A DNA stretch of 64,000 bases from CAYXGZ01 sp964464755 (GCA_964464755.1 CAYXGZ010000002.1:1-64000), one strand, 5' to 3'. Shown: positions 49,780 to 60,536, numbered from the stretch's first letter. Program-made: numbers and translations. Notes: generated by a model from the letters alone, not told the origin.

Positions 49780-50484
49780 GTTCCGGCGGTAGTACCGGCA
49801 GCCTCGCTTGAGGGGGCAGTCCCCGCAACGCGGGTCCCGGGCCTTGCACACCAGGGCGGCGAAATCTAGGACCGCCCAATTGAACTCCTTCACGCGAGCC
49901 CGGGGCAGGATGGCCCGCGCGTAGCCCTGGAGGACGGGGTCGGTCCGGAGGTCGGCGAGCTTCCGGGGCCGGAAGTACCTCTCGATCACGCGGGCCATGT
50001 TGACGTCGAGCAGCGGCTCGCGCTCGCCGTAGACTTGGCAAAGGATGGCGCTCGCGACGTACTGGCCGATCCCCGGGAGGCTCTCGAGCTCCTCGCGGGT
50101 CCGGGGCAGCCGGCCAGCTCTCGAGACCATCTCCTTGGCCAAGCTCCTGAGCACCTTGGCCCGGCGTCGCCATAGGCCGAGAGGAGCTAGGAACCGGCGG
50201 AGATCGGCCTGGCTTGCCGTCGCGAGGCGTTTCCAGGAGGGGTACCGGCGCAGGAAGCTCGCGTACACGGGCGCGACGGTTTCCGCGCGGGTCTTCTGGA
50301 GGAGGATTTCCGAGGTGGTGATTGCGAACTTCGTGCGTCGGTCAACACGCCAAGGGAAGTCTCGCGAGTGACGTATGCCCCAGGATCTAATCGCTCGAGT
50401 TAGATCCCGAGTCCGACTGTGCGATCTTGTCTGCGAGACTGAGCAACGGTCATTCCCACAACTTGGAGAGCTTGTAGAGTTCAT
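49771..50484 (-). CDS. HhH-GPD DNA glycosylase with iron-sulfur cluster (Mig/MutY-like mismatch repair)
   Basis: A helix-hairpin-helix glycosylase: FAITTSEILLQKT, hairpin SLPGIGQYVASAILC, the catalytic Asp in LLDVNMARVIERYF, and a C-terminal iron-sulfur cluster C-X6-C-X2-C-X5-C (CKARDPRCGDCPLKRGC). A Tyr follows the hairpin (GIGQY) where endonuclease III has its lyase Lys, as in MutY and the thymine-DNA glycosylase Mig. Beside a C5 methyltransferase the natural role is excising T from T:G mismatches formed by 5-methylcytosine deamination, the job Vsr does elsewhere. The ATG at 50484 is the latest one that keeps the whole domain and overlaps the nuclease gene by 35 bases; the start is uncertain. 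It also overlaps the methyltransferase end by nine bases. Confidence 0.85.
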   Translation of the reverse strand: MNSTSSPSCGNDRCSVSQTRSHSRTRDLTRAIRSWGIRHSRDFPWRVDRRTKFAITTSEILLQKTRAETVAPVYASFLRRYPSWKRLATASQADLRRFLAPLGLWRRRAKVLRSLAKEMVSRAGRLPRTREELESLPGIGQYVASAILCQVYGEREPLLDVNMARVIERYFRPRKLADLRTDPVLQGYARAILPRARVKEFNWAVLDFAALVCKARDPRCGDCPLKRGCRYYRRNSR

Positions 50485-51358
50485 CAATGAGTTCTTGGTA
50501 GGACATGACTGATCCACTCTTCTCTAGTCGATCATCGATCGCGTGACTGAAGATAACGAACTTCACTCCCTTGTCCCTAGCTTCCTTGAGCTTGTTGTCC
50601 GTGAGGCTGTCAGGGCCGAGACTCGGTCCGAAATTGGGCGATCCGATAGCTGTGCACGCTCTATTCCTAGTGTCCGAGGGCATCTGAGCGAAGGTGAGCC
50701 GAAAGCGGTCATTCGAGGTCGTCTGACACGCGATCGCACAGCAATTCTTTGGCTCTCGTCGATACATCTCCTTATTCGGAAGGAAGAAATCCAATTTGCA
50801 TTTGTCGTCGACCTTGTATTCGCGTTGAAAGTGCACTTTGGGCTTCAATCCGTGCTTCTCGAAGATGTAGGCCAGATGGTGCATCAGGCTAGATCCAGAT
50901 CTGGAAGCTCGAGATTGCTTGTTCGAGTCGGCCAGGGCGACAATGATCCCCGTGATCGCAGATAGTGCTGCTGTAGGGTCACTTGATCCGCGTGCGGAGC
51001 TGATGTAATCGTCAATCGACCGTCTGACTAGAGGGTACTTCTCCTTCGTGGCCTCCAAATTCGCGAGTGCAATGAACCGTTCCGTGAAGTCCCGCTCCTT
51101 CTCGAGGTACTTCTGGTAGTCAAGTGTCAGGAGCTGGAGCAGAGCCTCATCTGCTGGCGTGACACTGGCCTTTGAGTCTTCGAATAGCTTCTGGGTAGTT
51201 GCCGCGTGAGATTCGGTGTCCATCAAGGTTCTCCTCCGAATCGCGCGAATCAGACCATTCGTGCCTTGGAGTTCGTCCTTGAGCGACTCATGTAGACTGG
51301 CTGTCGATTCCGGCACCTGGCCTCCAGGTTGATGGGGAATCGTGAACCTGAAACTCAA
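50450..51358 (-). CDS. Type II restriction endonuclease, EcoRII C-terminal-like
   Basis: A 302-residue protein (or 257 residues from the internal ATG at 51223). The C-terminal part has LDFFLPNKEMY (about 212-222) and IACQTTSNDRFR (about 233-244), which line up with the catalytic region of EcoRII/PspGI-type PD-(D/E)xK nucleases, where xxDFxFP is followed by AKTTxxDRW. The catalytic Lys position is Gln here, a change also known from BglII. Its place next to a C5 methyltransferase supports the call. The gene has a much lower GC content than its surroundings and many non-C-ending codons, which argues for recent transfer. Recognition site unknown. Confidence 0.72.
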   Translation of the reverse strand: MSFRFTIPHQPGGQVPESTASLHESLKDELQGTNGLIRAIRRRTLMDTESHAATTQKLFEDSKASVTPADEALLQLLTLDYQKYLEKERDFTERFIALANLEATKEKYPLVRRSIDDYISSARGSSDPTAALSAITGIIVALADSNKQSRASRSGSSLMHHLAYIFEKHGLKPKVHFQREYKVDDKCKLDFFLPNKEMYRREPKNCCAIACQTTSNDRFRLTFAQMPSDTRNRACTAIGSPNFGPSLGPDSLTDNKLKEARDKGVKFVIFSHAIDDRLEKSGSVMSYQELIDELYKLSKLWE

Positions 51359-51446
51359 CGATGACTGTTGGCGGCAGTGTAGTCAAGGAACCCGAGAGGT
51401 TGGACCCCGCTTCCAGATGCCCTTGGACTTTGAAGAGGGTGACCAA

Positions 51447-51540
51447 TGGCGGAGGGGCAGGGATTCGAACCCTGGATACAGGTATTAACCCGTATAACGG
51501 CTTAGCAAGCCGCCGCGATCGACCACTCTGCCACCCCTCC
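51447..51540 (-). tRNA. tRNA-Ser (GCT)
   Basis: On the minus strand: acceptor GGAGGGG/CCCCTCC, anticodon stem GCGGC/GCCGT with loop TTGCTAA (anticodon GCT), a long variable arm (TACGGG...CCTGTA), T arm CAGGG-TTCGAAT-CCCTG, discriminator G and encoded CCA (51447-51449). The long variable arm confirms the class II serine type. It marks the right border of the restriction-modification island. Confidence 0.94.
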
Positions 51541-51683
51541 GGGTAGGCGCGGCGGGTCCCTACTATACGTCCCGTCGATCCCGATTTCACGGGGATTGAC
51601 GCCCCGGCCCGAAGACCCCGTTCCCGCCCCGATCCCCCTCCAATCCCCCCGAACCTCCCGCCCCCGGCCCCGTTGGCAATGGC

Positions 51684-53171
51684 ATGCTCGCCGCCTGGAT
51701 CCTCCTCCTCCCCGCCCTCGCCCCCCAGGACCCCGCCGCCCTCGTCGAGCAGCTCCGCGACGACTCCCTCGAGCGCCGCGACGACGCCCACGCCGCCCTC
51801 CGCTCCCTCGGACCCGCCGCCGCTCCCGCCCTCCGCGCCGCCCTCCGCGACCCCGAACCCGACGTCGCCGCCCGCGCCGCCGCCCTCCTCCACCTCCTCG
51901 AGCTCGAGGCCGCCATCCCCCCGCGCCTCGCCCGCCTCTTCCCGAACCTCGCCGACCGCCTCGCCCCCGGCGACCCCGACTCCTGGGCCGCCGTCCTCCG
52001 CGAAGCCGCCCTCGGCGGCGACTGCACCCGCGAGGACCTCGACTTTCTCGCCGGCCGTGCCGCCTTCACCCGCGGCCCCCTCCTGCCCTGGGTCCTCGAG
52101 ACGGTCCAGCTCCGCAAGCTCCGCTCCGCCCTTCCCGCGCTCCTCGAGCTCGCCGAGACCTCCCCGGCCCCCGACCCCCGCTCCCTCGTCGACTCGATCT
52201 ACGCCCTCGACGCCCCGCCGGACTACCCGGCCATCCGCTCCCTCCTCCACCACCCCGACCTCGACATGCGCTACCAGGCCGCCCAGTCCCTCGCCATGCT
52301 CTACCGCTTCGAGCCGCTCTCCGACACCTGGCACCTCCTCTTCCGTCCGGGCCTGCGACCCCGCCTCCTCCTCGACCCCGTCCTCCGCCACTACGTCGTC
52401 GCCGATCTCCTCGAGCTCCTCCACTGCCGCAGCTCAGGGGCCCGCGTCGAGGCGATCGAAACCCTCCAAGCCCTGCCCGCCCCCGAAGCCGCGCCCGACG
52501 TCGCCGAACTCCTCGACGATCCCGTCGTGGAGGTCGCCGTCGCCGCGATCCGCTACCTCGCGGGACTCCGCATCCCGGAATTCGCCCCCCGCCTCCGTGC
52601 CCTCCTCGAGGACGGGCATCCCTGCCTCGCCGCCCCCATCCTCGAGTACTTCGTGGCGTTCGGCGACCTCGAGATTGCCGCCGCCCGCTCCGACCATCCG
52701 GAACCGGATGTCCGCTGCCTCGCGATCCGCGCGCTCCGCCAGCTCCGCGACGCCGCCGGCCTCCGCCGGATGCTCCGGGACCCGAGCCCCGCCGTCCGCG
52801 TCAAGGCCCTCGAAGCCCTCATCGCCCTCGACGACCGCGACGGGATCCTCGCCGACCTCGAGCCCCTGATGCTCGACCCCCACAAGTACATCCAGCACCT
52901 GCTCGACGAAGCCCTGCCCGCGTGGAACGATCCCCGCTTCCTGCCGGCCCTGCGCCGGCTGCACCGGATGGACGACGGCCGCGTCGGCGTCCTCGCCGGG
53001 CGACTCGCCGACGACATCGCGAAGCGGACTCCGCCTCCACCCGACCCCGAACCCGACCCTCCGCCGCGACGCCACTCCCCGCTGCTCCTATTCGCCCTCG
53101 CGGCCGCGATCGGCGTCGGCGCCGCCCTCCTCACCCTCGCCGTCCAAGGCGGCCACGCGCCCCTGGACTAG
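51684..53171 (+). CDS. HEAT-repeat protein with C-terminal membrane anchor
   Basis: A 495-residue protein. A short signal-like start (MLAAWILLLPALAPQDP) precedes about eight HEAT/PBS-lyase-type repeats (for example DSLERRDDAHAALRSLG, EPDVRCLAIRALRQL, SPAVRVKALEALIALDD), a Pro-rich linker (about 450-466) and one C-terminal helix (LLLFALAAAIGVGAALLTLAV). No enzyme residues are visible; a scaffold or adaptor role is likely. The 143 bases upstream, up to tRNA-Ser, show no clear promoter. Confidence 0.78.
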   Translation: MLAAWILLLPALAPQDPAALVEQLRDDSLERRDDAHAALRSLGPAAAPALRAALRDPEPDVAARAAALLHLLELEAAIPPRLARLFPNLADRLAPGDPDSWAAVLREAALGGDCTREDLDFLAGRAAFTRGPLLPWVLETVQLRKLRSALPALLELAETSPAPDPRSLVDSIYALDAPPDYPAIRSLLHHPDLDMRYQAAQSLAMLYRFEPLSDTWHLLFRPGLRPRLLLDPVLRHYVVADLLELLHCRSSGARVEAIETLQALPAPEAAPDVAELLDDPVVEVAVAAIRYLAGLRIPEFAPRLRALLEDGHPCLAAPILEYFVAFGDLEIAAARSDHPEPDVRCLAIRALRQLRDAAGLRRMLRDPSPAVRVKALEALIALDDRDGILADLEPLMLDPHKYIQHLLDEALPAWNDPRFLPALRRLHRMDDGRVGVLAGRLADDIAKRTPPPPDPEPDPPPRRHSPLLLFALAAAIGVGAALLTLAVQGGHAPLD

Positions 53172-53227
53172 GCATCGGGGCGCGGGGGGGCTACCATCCT
53201 CTGGATCGCAATCCCTGGAGGCCCCCG

Positions 53228-53827
53228 ATGAAGACCCTCGCGCTCTGCACGACGCTCCTCGCCGCCGCGGCCTCCCCGGCCTCGGCCCAGGAATCGGAGA
53301 GCCTCGACGAGCTGGGCTCCCTCGCCGAGATCGCCCAGCCCTTCCGCCCCAAGGTGACCCTCGGCCCCAGGGCCGGCTTCATCAAGACCCGCGGCGCGGA
53401 CGACGGGACCTGGTTCGCGGGCGCCCAGGTCCGCATCCACCTCACCGACGCCTTCGCCCTCGAGGGCTCGCTCACCTTCCACGCCGACGAGTTCCAGGAC
53501 GGCGACGTCGCCGTGGTCCAGTATCCGCTCGAGGCGACCGCCCTCTTCTACGTCCACCAGGGATCGCCCCTGAAGCCCTACGTGCTCGGCGGCCTCGGCT
53601 GGTACTACACGAGCATCGACATCGACACCGCGACGTTCAGCGACACCAGCACCTCGAGCACCTTCGGCCTCCACCTCGGCTTCGGCGCGGACCTGGTCGT
53701 CGGCGACAACGGGATGACGTTCAACGCGGACCTCCGCTACATCTACCTCCGGCCCGACGAGGACAACCTCGACGACGAGGAGTTCGACGCGATCCAGGTC
53801 TCCCTGGGCCTGAACTTCCGGATGTAG
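53228..53827 (+). CDS. Small outer-membrane beta-barrel protein (OmpW/OmpA-like)
   Basis: A 199-residue exported protein (signal peptide ending SPASAQ). The mature part alternates polar and aromatic residues as eight short strands (ATALFYVHQGSPLKPYVLGG is split as ATALFYVHQ and PLKPYVLGGLGWYYTS) and ends in a typical barrel strand, QVSLGLNFRM. It resembles OmpW-like or porin-family small barrels. Function unknown, perhaps stability or transport of small hydrophobic molecules. A GGAGG ribosome site precedes the ATG. Confidence 0.8.
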   Translation: MKTLALCTTLLAAAASPASAQESESLDELGSLAEIAQPFRPKVTLGPRAGFIKTRGADDGTWFAGAQVRIHLTDAFALEGSLTFHADEFQDGDVAVVQYPLEATALFYVHQGSPLKPYVLGGLGWYYTSIDIDTATFSDTSTSSTFGLHLGFGADLVVGDNGMTFNADLRYIYLRPDEDNLDDEEFDAIQVSLGLNFRM

Positions 53828-53828
53828 C

Positions 53829-56144
<2,316 letters not shown>

Positions 56145-56193
56145 GGCCTTCCTCCTTCTGGGTTCGCAGGCGCAGACGGATGAGGGGCCGGAC

Positions 56194-56220
56194 CCTTACA
56201 CCGGATTCGGGGGTGTAAGG
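56194..56220. promoter_or_regulatory. Palindromic operator in the copper divergon
   Basis: CCTTACACC (56194-56202) and its exact reverse complement GGTGTAAGG (56212-56220) are separated by nine bases, midway between the divergent copper ATPase and His-rich lipoprotein genes. The layout is that of a binding site for a dimeric regulator. No MerR-, CopY- or CsoR-type gene is in the window, so the regulator is unknown. Confidence 0.6.
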
Positions 56221-56279
56221 TCGGCCGACCCCGAGCGTCAGCGGGGCGGCGGGAATGACCCCGCCCCAGGAGGTGAACC

Positions 56280-57017
56280 ATGTGGAACCTGAAACTCGCC
56301 CCGACGGCGCTGGCCGGCCTGCTGCTGGCGTCCTGCGCCGCCAACGTTGCTCCATCCATGCACGTCGCGGTGTCCCGCGAGCCTGCCCCGGGCCAGCCGG
56401 TCGAGCTGGCGATCCGCCTCAAGGACGGCGTGGGCCGGCCGATCGAGCGGCTCGAGGTGGTGCACGAGAAGCCGCTGCACTTCCTCGTCATGTCGTCCGA
56501 CCTGTCCTTCTTCGCCCACGAGCATCCGGAGCCGCGGCCCGACGGCGCGCTCCGGCTCGACTTCACGTTCCCCGCGGCGGGGGAGTACGTGTTATTCGGC
56601 GACTACACGCCGGTTGGGGGACGGGGCACGATCTCCTCGACCCGCCTGGCGGTCCCGGGCGCCGCTCCCAAGCCCGCGGTCCTGGTGAAGGACGACCTCT
56701 CGAAGAGCCGGCGCTCCGGCGACTACGAGGTCCGGCTCGACCTCGTGGACCACGGGGAGCAGTCGATGCTCACGTTCAAGGTCACGAAGGACGGGCGGCC
56801 GGTCGCCGATCTCCGTCCGTACCTGGGGGCGCTGGGCCACCTCGTGCTGGTCGACCCGGGCGCGACGAAGCTCCTCCACAGCCACCCGTTCGATCCCGGC
56901 GAGCCCGGCCAGGTGGCCTTCCACACGGCGTTTCCCGCCCCCGGGCTCTACAAGCTCTGGGCGGAGTTCCGGCCCGAGGGGAAGCCGCTGCGGGTCGAGT
57001 TCGTCGTCGAGATCTAG
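56280..57017 (+). CDS. His-rich copper-associated lipoprotein
   Basis: A 245-residue protein with lipoprotein signal (MWNLKLAPTALAGLLLASC). Two cupredoxin-like or Ig-like beta domains (about 27-125 and 135-245) each carry a His cluster: HEKPLHFLVMSSDLSFFAHEHP in the first (His at the HEK, LHF and HEHP positions) and GHLVLVD...LLHSHPF in the second. These could bind copper in the periplasm or on the cell surface. It lies divergent from the copper ATPase with GGAGG before the ATG, and its stop overlaps the CorE-like gene by four bases (CTAG). Confidence 0.75.
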   Translation: MWNLKLAPTALAGLLLASCAANVAPSMHVAVSREPAPGQPVELAIRLKDGVGRPIERLEVVHEKPLHFLVMSSDLSFFAHEHPEPRPDGALRLDFTFPAAGEYVLFGDYTPVGGRGTISSTRLAVPGAAPKPAVLVKDDLSKSRRSGDYEVRLDLVDHGEQSMLTFKVTKDGRPVADLRPYLGALGHLVLVDPGATKLLHSHPFDPGEPGQVAFHTAFPAPGLYKLWAEFRPEGKPLRVEFVVEI

Positions 57018-57577
57018 GAGCCGGCGGGACGTTCCTTGCACCGGCACTCGAGGCAACCGTGCTCCGTACAGGTGCCGCAGGTCTGGACCAGCCGGCCCTG
57101 CAGCGCCTTGCGGGCCCGGTGCAGGCGGACCATCGCGTTGTTGGGCGTGATGTTCTCGCTCTTGGCGACGTCGACGACGGCCTCGCCCCCGAGCTCGACC
57201 TTCTGGAGAATGTCCGCGTACTCGCCCTTCAGCGTCGGGATGATGTCCTTCACGCACTCGCAGACCGCCTTCTCGAGCTCGGGATCCTCCGGGGCGGCGG
57301 CGGGGGCGTCCCGGGACAGGGAGCGCAGGGCCCGGGCATCGGTGGCGCTGCGGCGGTAGTGGTCGGTCAGGCCGTTGCGCAGGAGCCGGTAGAACCAGGC
57401 CACCGCGCTCTCCTGGTCGCGGATCTCCTCGCCCCGCTCGAAGGTCTTCACGAAGGCCGCCTGGAGCAGGTCCTCGGCGACCTCGCGGCTCCCGACGCGC
57501 GACTGGAGGAAGCGCAGGAACCGGTCGTGCGCGGCGACCAGCGTCTTGACCGTCTCGGCGGGCAGGGTTTCGGTCAC
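57014..57577 (-). CDS. CorE-like ECF sigma factor with C-terminal Cys-rich metal-sensing domain
   Basis: A 187-residue sigma factor: region 2 (REVAEDLLQAAFVKTFER, AVAWFYRLLRNGLTDHYRR), region 4 (LGGEAVVDVAKSENITPNN and AMVRLHRARKALQ) and a C-terminal Cys-rich tail with C167, C170, H173, C175, C178 and C180 (CGTCTEHGCLECRC). That tail matches the CorE/ECF44 group of Myxococcus, in which copper binding to the tail switches sigma activity without an anti-sigma factor. Sitting next to a copper ATPase it most likely controls the copper genes. TAGGAT (57584-57589, coding strand) lies six bases from the GTG. Confidence 0.88.
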   Translation of the reverse strand: MTETLPAETVKTLVAAHDRFLRFLQSRVGSREVAEDLLQAAFVKTFERGEEIRDQESAVAWFYRLLRNGLTDHYRRSATDARALRSLSRDAPAAAPEDPELEKAVCECVKDIIPTLKGEYADILQKVELGGEAVVDVAKSENITPNNAMVRLHRARKALQGRLVQTCGTCTEHGCLECRCKERPAGS

Positions 57578-57670
57578 GGCCTCATCCTAGCAGCCCGTGC
57601 CGGCGGGTCCCGTTCTCCGATTCACGCGAAGCCTGCGCGCTTCGGCCCCCGGCGGCGTATAACAGGGACC

Positions 57671-58813
57671 GTGATCCGCAGCACCGCGCTCGTCCTCGTC
57701 CTGCTCGCCGCGGCCCCGGGCTCGGCCCGCCAGCAGGAGCCGCCGGTCGTCCACGGGGCGGCCTGCCCCGACGCCTGCGCGACCTGCAGCGCCGCGATCT
57801 CCCGCGCCCTCGACTTCCTCGCCAGCCGCCAGGTGAAGGACGGCTGCATCCCCGCCCACGACCCGGGCCTGCAGTACGTCCGCACGGACCGCAACGTCAC
57901 CCACGTCTTCACGACGGCCCTCGCCGGCCTCGCGTTCATGGCCAGCGGCTCCACGCCGTCCTCCGGCCCGTACCAGCGCGAGCTCCGCCTCGCGCGGCGC
58001 TTCCTCCAGGAGCGCGTCGACGAGATCCAGCGCGCCTCGCCCCGCATCTCCGGCGGCGGCGGGGGGCCGATCTACGCCTCCGCCCTCTGCCTGCAGTTCT
58101 TCGTCCACGTCCACGAGAAGGAGAAGGACCCGGAGAGCCGGCGCACCTGCGAGTCGCTCGTCGCCTTCCTCGTCGCCGCGGTCGGCGACAAGGTCGGCAC
58201 CAGCGTCTGGAAGAACGGCCGCGACGAGGGCACGCTCTGGTACATCAGCGGCGTCACGGCGCTGCTCAACTCCACGCTGCTGGCCCTCGGCCGCGCGGAG
58301 TCGATCGGCCTCGAGGTCCCCGGGCGCGTCTGGAAGCTCGGCCAGGAGTACTACGCGAAGTACTTCGAGGCGGAGGGGTCGGTGAAGTACGACCAGCACA
58401 ACATGTTCCCCGAGGAGCCGCGCTACGGCCGCACGATCGTGTCGCTCCTCGTCCTGCGCACGATGAAGGCCGACGGCGCGGCGGGCTACAAGGCGGCCTA
58501 CCGCTACGCCCGGGAGCACGCGGACAAGGCCTGGAGCCACCACACGCCGTCGCTGCACCTCACGCTCAGCGCCCACGCCTTCCACGACTTCGGCCCGGAG
58601 GACTGGGCGAAGTTCGTGGGGCTCTACCACGCGAAGCTCCTCGCCCGGCAGAAGCCCGACGGGAGCCTCGAGAAGATCTGGGACCACGACCCGAAGGTGA
58701 TGATGACCCCCAACGACACGATGTGGGGCGCGACCTACGCGACCGCGCACTTCGCGCTCGTCCTCCAGGTCCCGCGGACCCACGTCCGTTTCCGCGCGAA
58801 GAGGAAGGCATGA
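57671..58813 (+). CDS. Secreted prenyltransferase/squalene-cyclase-like protein
   Basis: A 380-residue exported protein (signal peptide MIRSTALVLVLLAAAPGSAR). The mature part starts with a Cys group (CPDACATC, about 33-40) and has alpha/alpha-toroid repeats: ALDFLASRQVKDGCIPAHD, TALAGLAFMASG and WGATYATAHFALVLQV. No DXDD is present, so cyclase chemistry is unlikely. It probably binds or processes an envelope lipid or peptide. TATAAC (57658-57663) sits seven bases before the GTG. It overlaps the next gene (degenerate M28) by ATGA, suggesting a joint role. Confidence 0.8.
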   Translation: MIRSTALVLVLLAAAPGSARQQEPPVVHGAACPDACATCSAAISRALDFLASRQVKDGCIPAHDPGLQYVRTDRNVTHVFTTALAGLAFMASGSTPSSGPYQRELRLARRFLQERVDEIQRASPRISGGGGGPIYASALCLQFFVHVHEKEKDPESRRTCESLVAFLVAAVGDKVGTSVWKNGRDEGTLWYISGVTALLNSTLLALGRAESIGLEVPGRVWKLGQEYYAKYFEAEGSVKYDQHNMFPEEPRYGRTIVSLLVLRTMKADGAAGYKAAYRYAREHADKAWSHHTPSLHLTLSAHAFHDFGPEDWAKFVGLYHAKLLARQKPDGSLEKIWDHDPKVMMTPNDTMWGATYATAHFALVLQVPRTHVRFRAKRKA

Positions 58814-59958
58814 GGTCGCTGCTCGCGGTCCTGCTGCTGCTCTCGCCCCAGGACGAGCCCGTCTCCACCTCCGCGCTGAAGGAGCACGTCGCGTTCCTCG
58901 CCTCCCCGGCGCTCGAGGGCCGGGAGTCCGGCTCGCCGGGCTACCTGAAGGCCGCCGAGTACGTCGCCGCGCAGTTCGCGAAGCTCGGCCTCAAGGCGCC
59001 CGCCGCGCCGCCCAACGTCGTCGGGCTCCTCGAGGGGAGCGACCCGAAGCTCAAGGACGAGCTCCTCGTGATCGGCGCCAACCTCGACGGCCTCGGCCGG
59101 CGCGGGGACGTGATCTTCCCGGGGGCCGACTCGAACGCCTCGGGCGTCGCGGGCGTGATCGAGCTCGCGCGGGCCCTCGCGGCGGCGCGCCCGAAGCGCT
59201 CGATCGCCTTCGTCGCCTTCGGCGGGGGCGAGCAGGGGCTCGTCGGCTCGGCCGCCTTCGCGGCCGCCCCGCCCGGCAAGGTCGTCGCGATGTTCAACCT
59301 CGACATGATCGGCCGCTCGAAGGCCGGCTACCTCTACGTCGGCGGCGTCGGCACGTCGCCGGACTGGAAGGAGCGCGTCGCGAGGCTCGGGGCGAAGCAC
59401 GCGCTGGCGGTCGAGCCGGGGAGGGGCGGGACCTCGCCGACGGACGCGGTGAACTTCTACCGGCGGGGCGTGCCGGTGCTGACGTTCTTCACGAACGTGC
59501 ACGAGGACTACCGGCGCCCGACCGATGTCGCGGAGAAGGTCGACGTGGAGGCCGAGGCGAAGATCCTGCGGATGGTGCTGGAGCTGGCGCGCGAGACGGC
59601 GGACGCCGCGGCGAAGCCGGAGTTCCGCAAGGACGACTCCGAGTCCGTGCCGCGCGACTACTACGAGCGGCTGGCGGGCGGCCCCGCGCCGGCGAAGTCG
59701 AACCGGGTCCGGCTCGGCGTGAACGTGGACGCCGTCCCGCAGGGCGTGAAGCTGACCTCGATCCAGGAGGGTTCCGCGGCCGAGGCGGCGGGGCTCAAGG
59801 TGGGGGACATCCTCACGAAGTTGGGCGACCAGAAGGTCGCGACGCAGCCGGACGTGGTCGCGGCGCTGGGGAAGTTCAAGCCGGGCGACAAGACGAAGGT
59901 GACGATCCTCCGCGCCGGCAAGGAACTCGAGCTCGAGGTGAAGTTCGCGGCGGACTAG
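58810..59958 (+). CDS. M28-family-like protein with PDZ domain, metal site degraded
   Basis: A 382-residue exported protein (MRSLLAVLLLLSPQ). The M28 aminopeptidase fold is clear (SPALEGRESGSPGYLKAAEY, FNLDMIGRS, HEDYRRPTD), but most catalytic and zinc positions are changed. GANLDGLG has Asn91 where His is usual; GADSNASG has Ser108 for Asp; FGGGEQGLVGS has Gly140 for the catalytic Glu, keeping Glu141; and DYRRP has Arg235 for His. Only Glu141 and Asp165 remain, so peptidase activity is doubtful. A C-terminal PDZ domain (about 300-380) ends the protein. It is co-translated with the preceding prenyltransferase-like protein. Confidence 0.82.
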   Translation: MRSLLAVLLLLSPQDEPVSTSALKEHVAFLASPALEGRESGSPGYLKAAEYVAAQFAKLGLKAPAAPPNVVGLLEGSDPKLKDELLVIGANLDGLGRRGDVIFPGADSNASGVAGVIELARALAAARPKRSIAFVAFGGGEQGLVGSAAFAAAPPGKVVAMFNLDMIGRSKAGYLYVGGVGTSPDWKERVARLGAKHALAVEPGRGGTSPTDAVNFYRRGVPVLTFFTNVHEDYRRPTDVAEKVDVEAEAKILRMVLELARETADAAAKPEFRKDDSESVPRDYYERLAGGPAPAKSNRVRLGVNVDAVPQGVKLTSIQEGSAAEAAGLKVGDILTKLGDQKVATQPDVVAALGKFKPGDKTKVTILRAGKELELEVKFAAD

Positions 59959-60536
59959 CGCGCGATCCCCTCGAGGGCGCTCATCATCGGCAGGACCACG
60001 CTGAAGAAGGCCGCGATGAGCAGCAGGCCCAGGCCCAGGGCCAGCCAGTTCCAGGCCCGCGCCATCCAGCGGGTGCGGGCCAGCGCGAAGAGCGCCACGC
60101 CCAGGCCCGCCAGCCCCAGCGCCGTCGCGGCGCCGTTCGCCGACAGCGCCGAGGCGATCGCCTCGAAGAACATGTAGGGGGTCGGGAGCTCGAGGTTCAT
60201 CCCGCCGAGGATCCCGGTGAACTTCCGCGTCACGATGAGCTCGAAGGCGACGAAGAGCAGGACGTTGACGTAGAGCAGGAGGGCGCGCGAGAAGCCCCCG
60301 CGGAACGTCGCCCCTTCGGGCGTGACGAGCAGCGGGGCCCCGCGGCCCGCGGCCTGGCGGAGGTCGCCGAACTCCTCCAGCGCCCGCGCCAGCGCCTCGG
60401 TCTCGGGCAGCCCGTCCCGGAGCTTGGCCTCCATCGAGTCCTCGAGGTGGGCCAGGATCTCGCGCGTCCGGTCCTCGCCCAGGGCCCGGGTGTCGACGGT
60501 CGACTCGAGGATGCGGCGGAGCACGTCGTCACGCAT
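59955..60536 (-). CDS. HAAS-domain membrane protein (permease prefix/DUF1700 type)
   Basis: A 193-residue protein. The N-terminal 70 residues (DRTREILAHLEDSMEAKLRDG, ALARALEEFGD) form the HAAS signalling helix pair that typically occurs in genes co-transcribed with PadR regulators. Three or four hydrophobic segments follow (LLLYVNVLLFVAFELIV, ALGLAGLGVALFALA, LALGLGLLLIAAFFSVVL). Its ATG overlaps the padR stop by eight bases. Such proteins are thought to couple membrane or envelope state to the PadR regulator. It converges on the M28-like gene with four shared bases. Confidence 0.82.
   Translation of the reverse strand: MRDDVLRRILESTVDTRALGEDRTREILAHLEDSMEAKLRDGLPETEALARALEEFGDLRQAAGRGAPLLVTPEGATFRGGFSRALLLYVNVLLFVAFELIVTRKFTGILGGMNLELPTPYMFFEAIASALSANGAATALGLAGLGVALFALARTRWMARAWNWLALGLGLLLIAAFFSVVLPMMSALEGIAR

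Noticed and set aside
51546..51683. Attachment-site duplicate of the tRNA-Ser end
   Set aside because: I looked for a repeat of the tRNA 3' end on the other side of the restriction-modification island and did not see one by eye.
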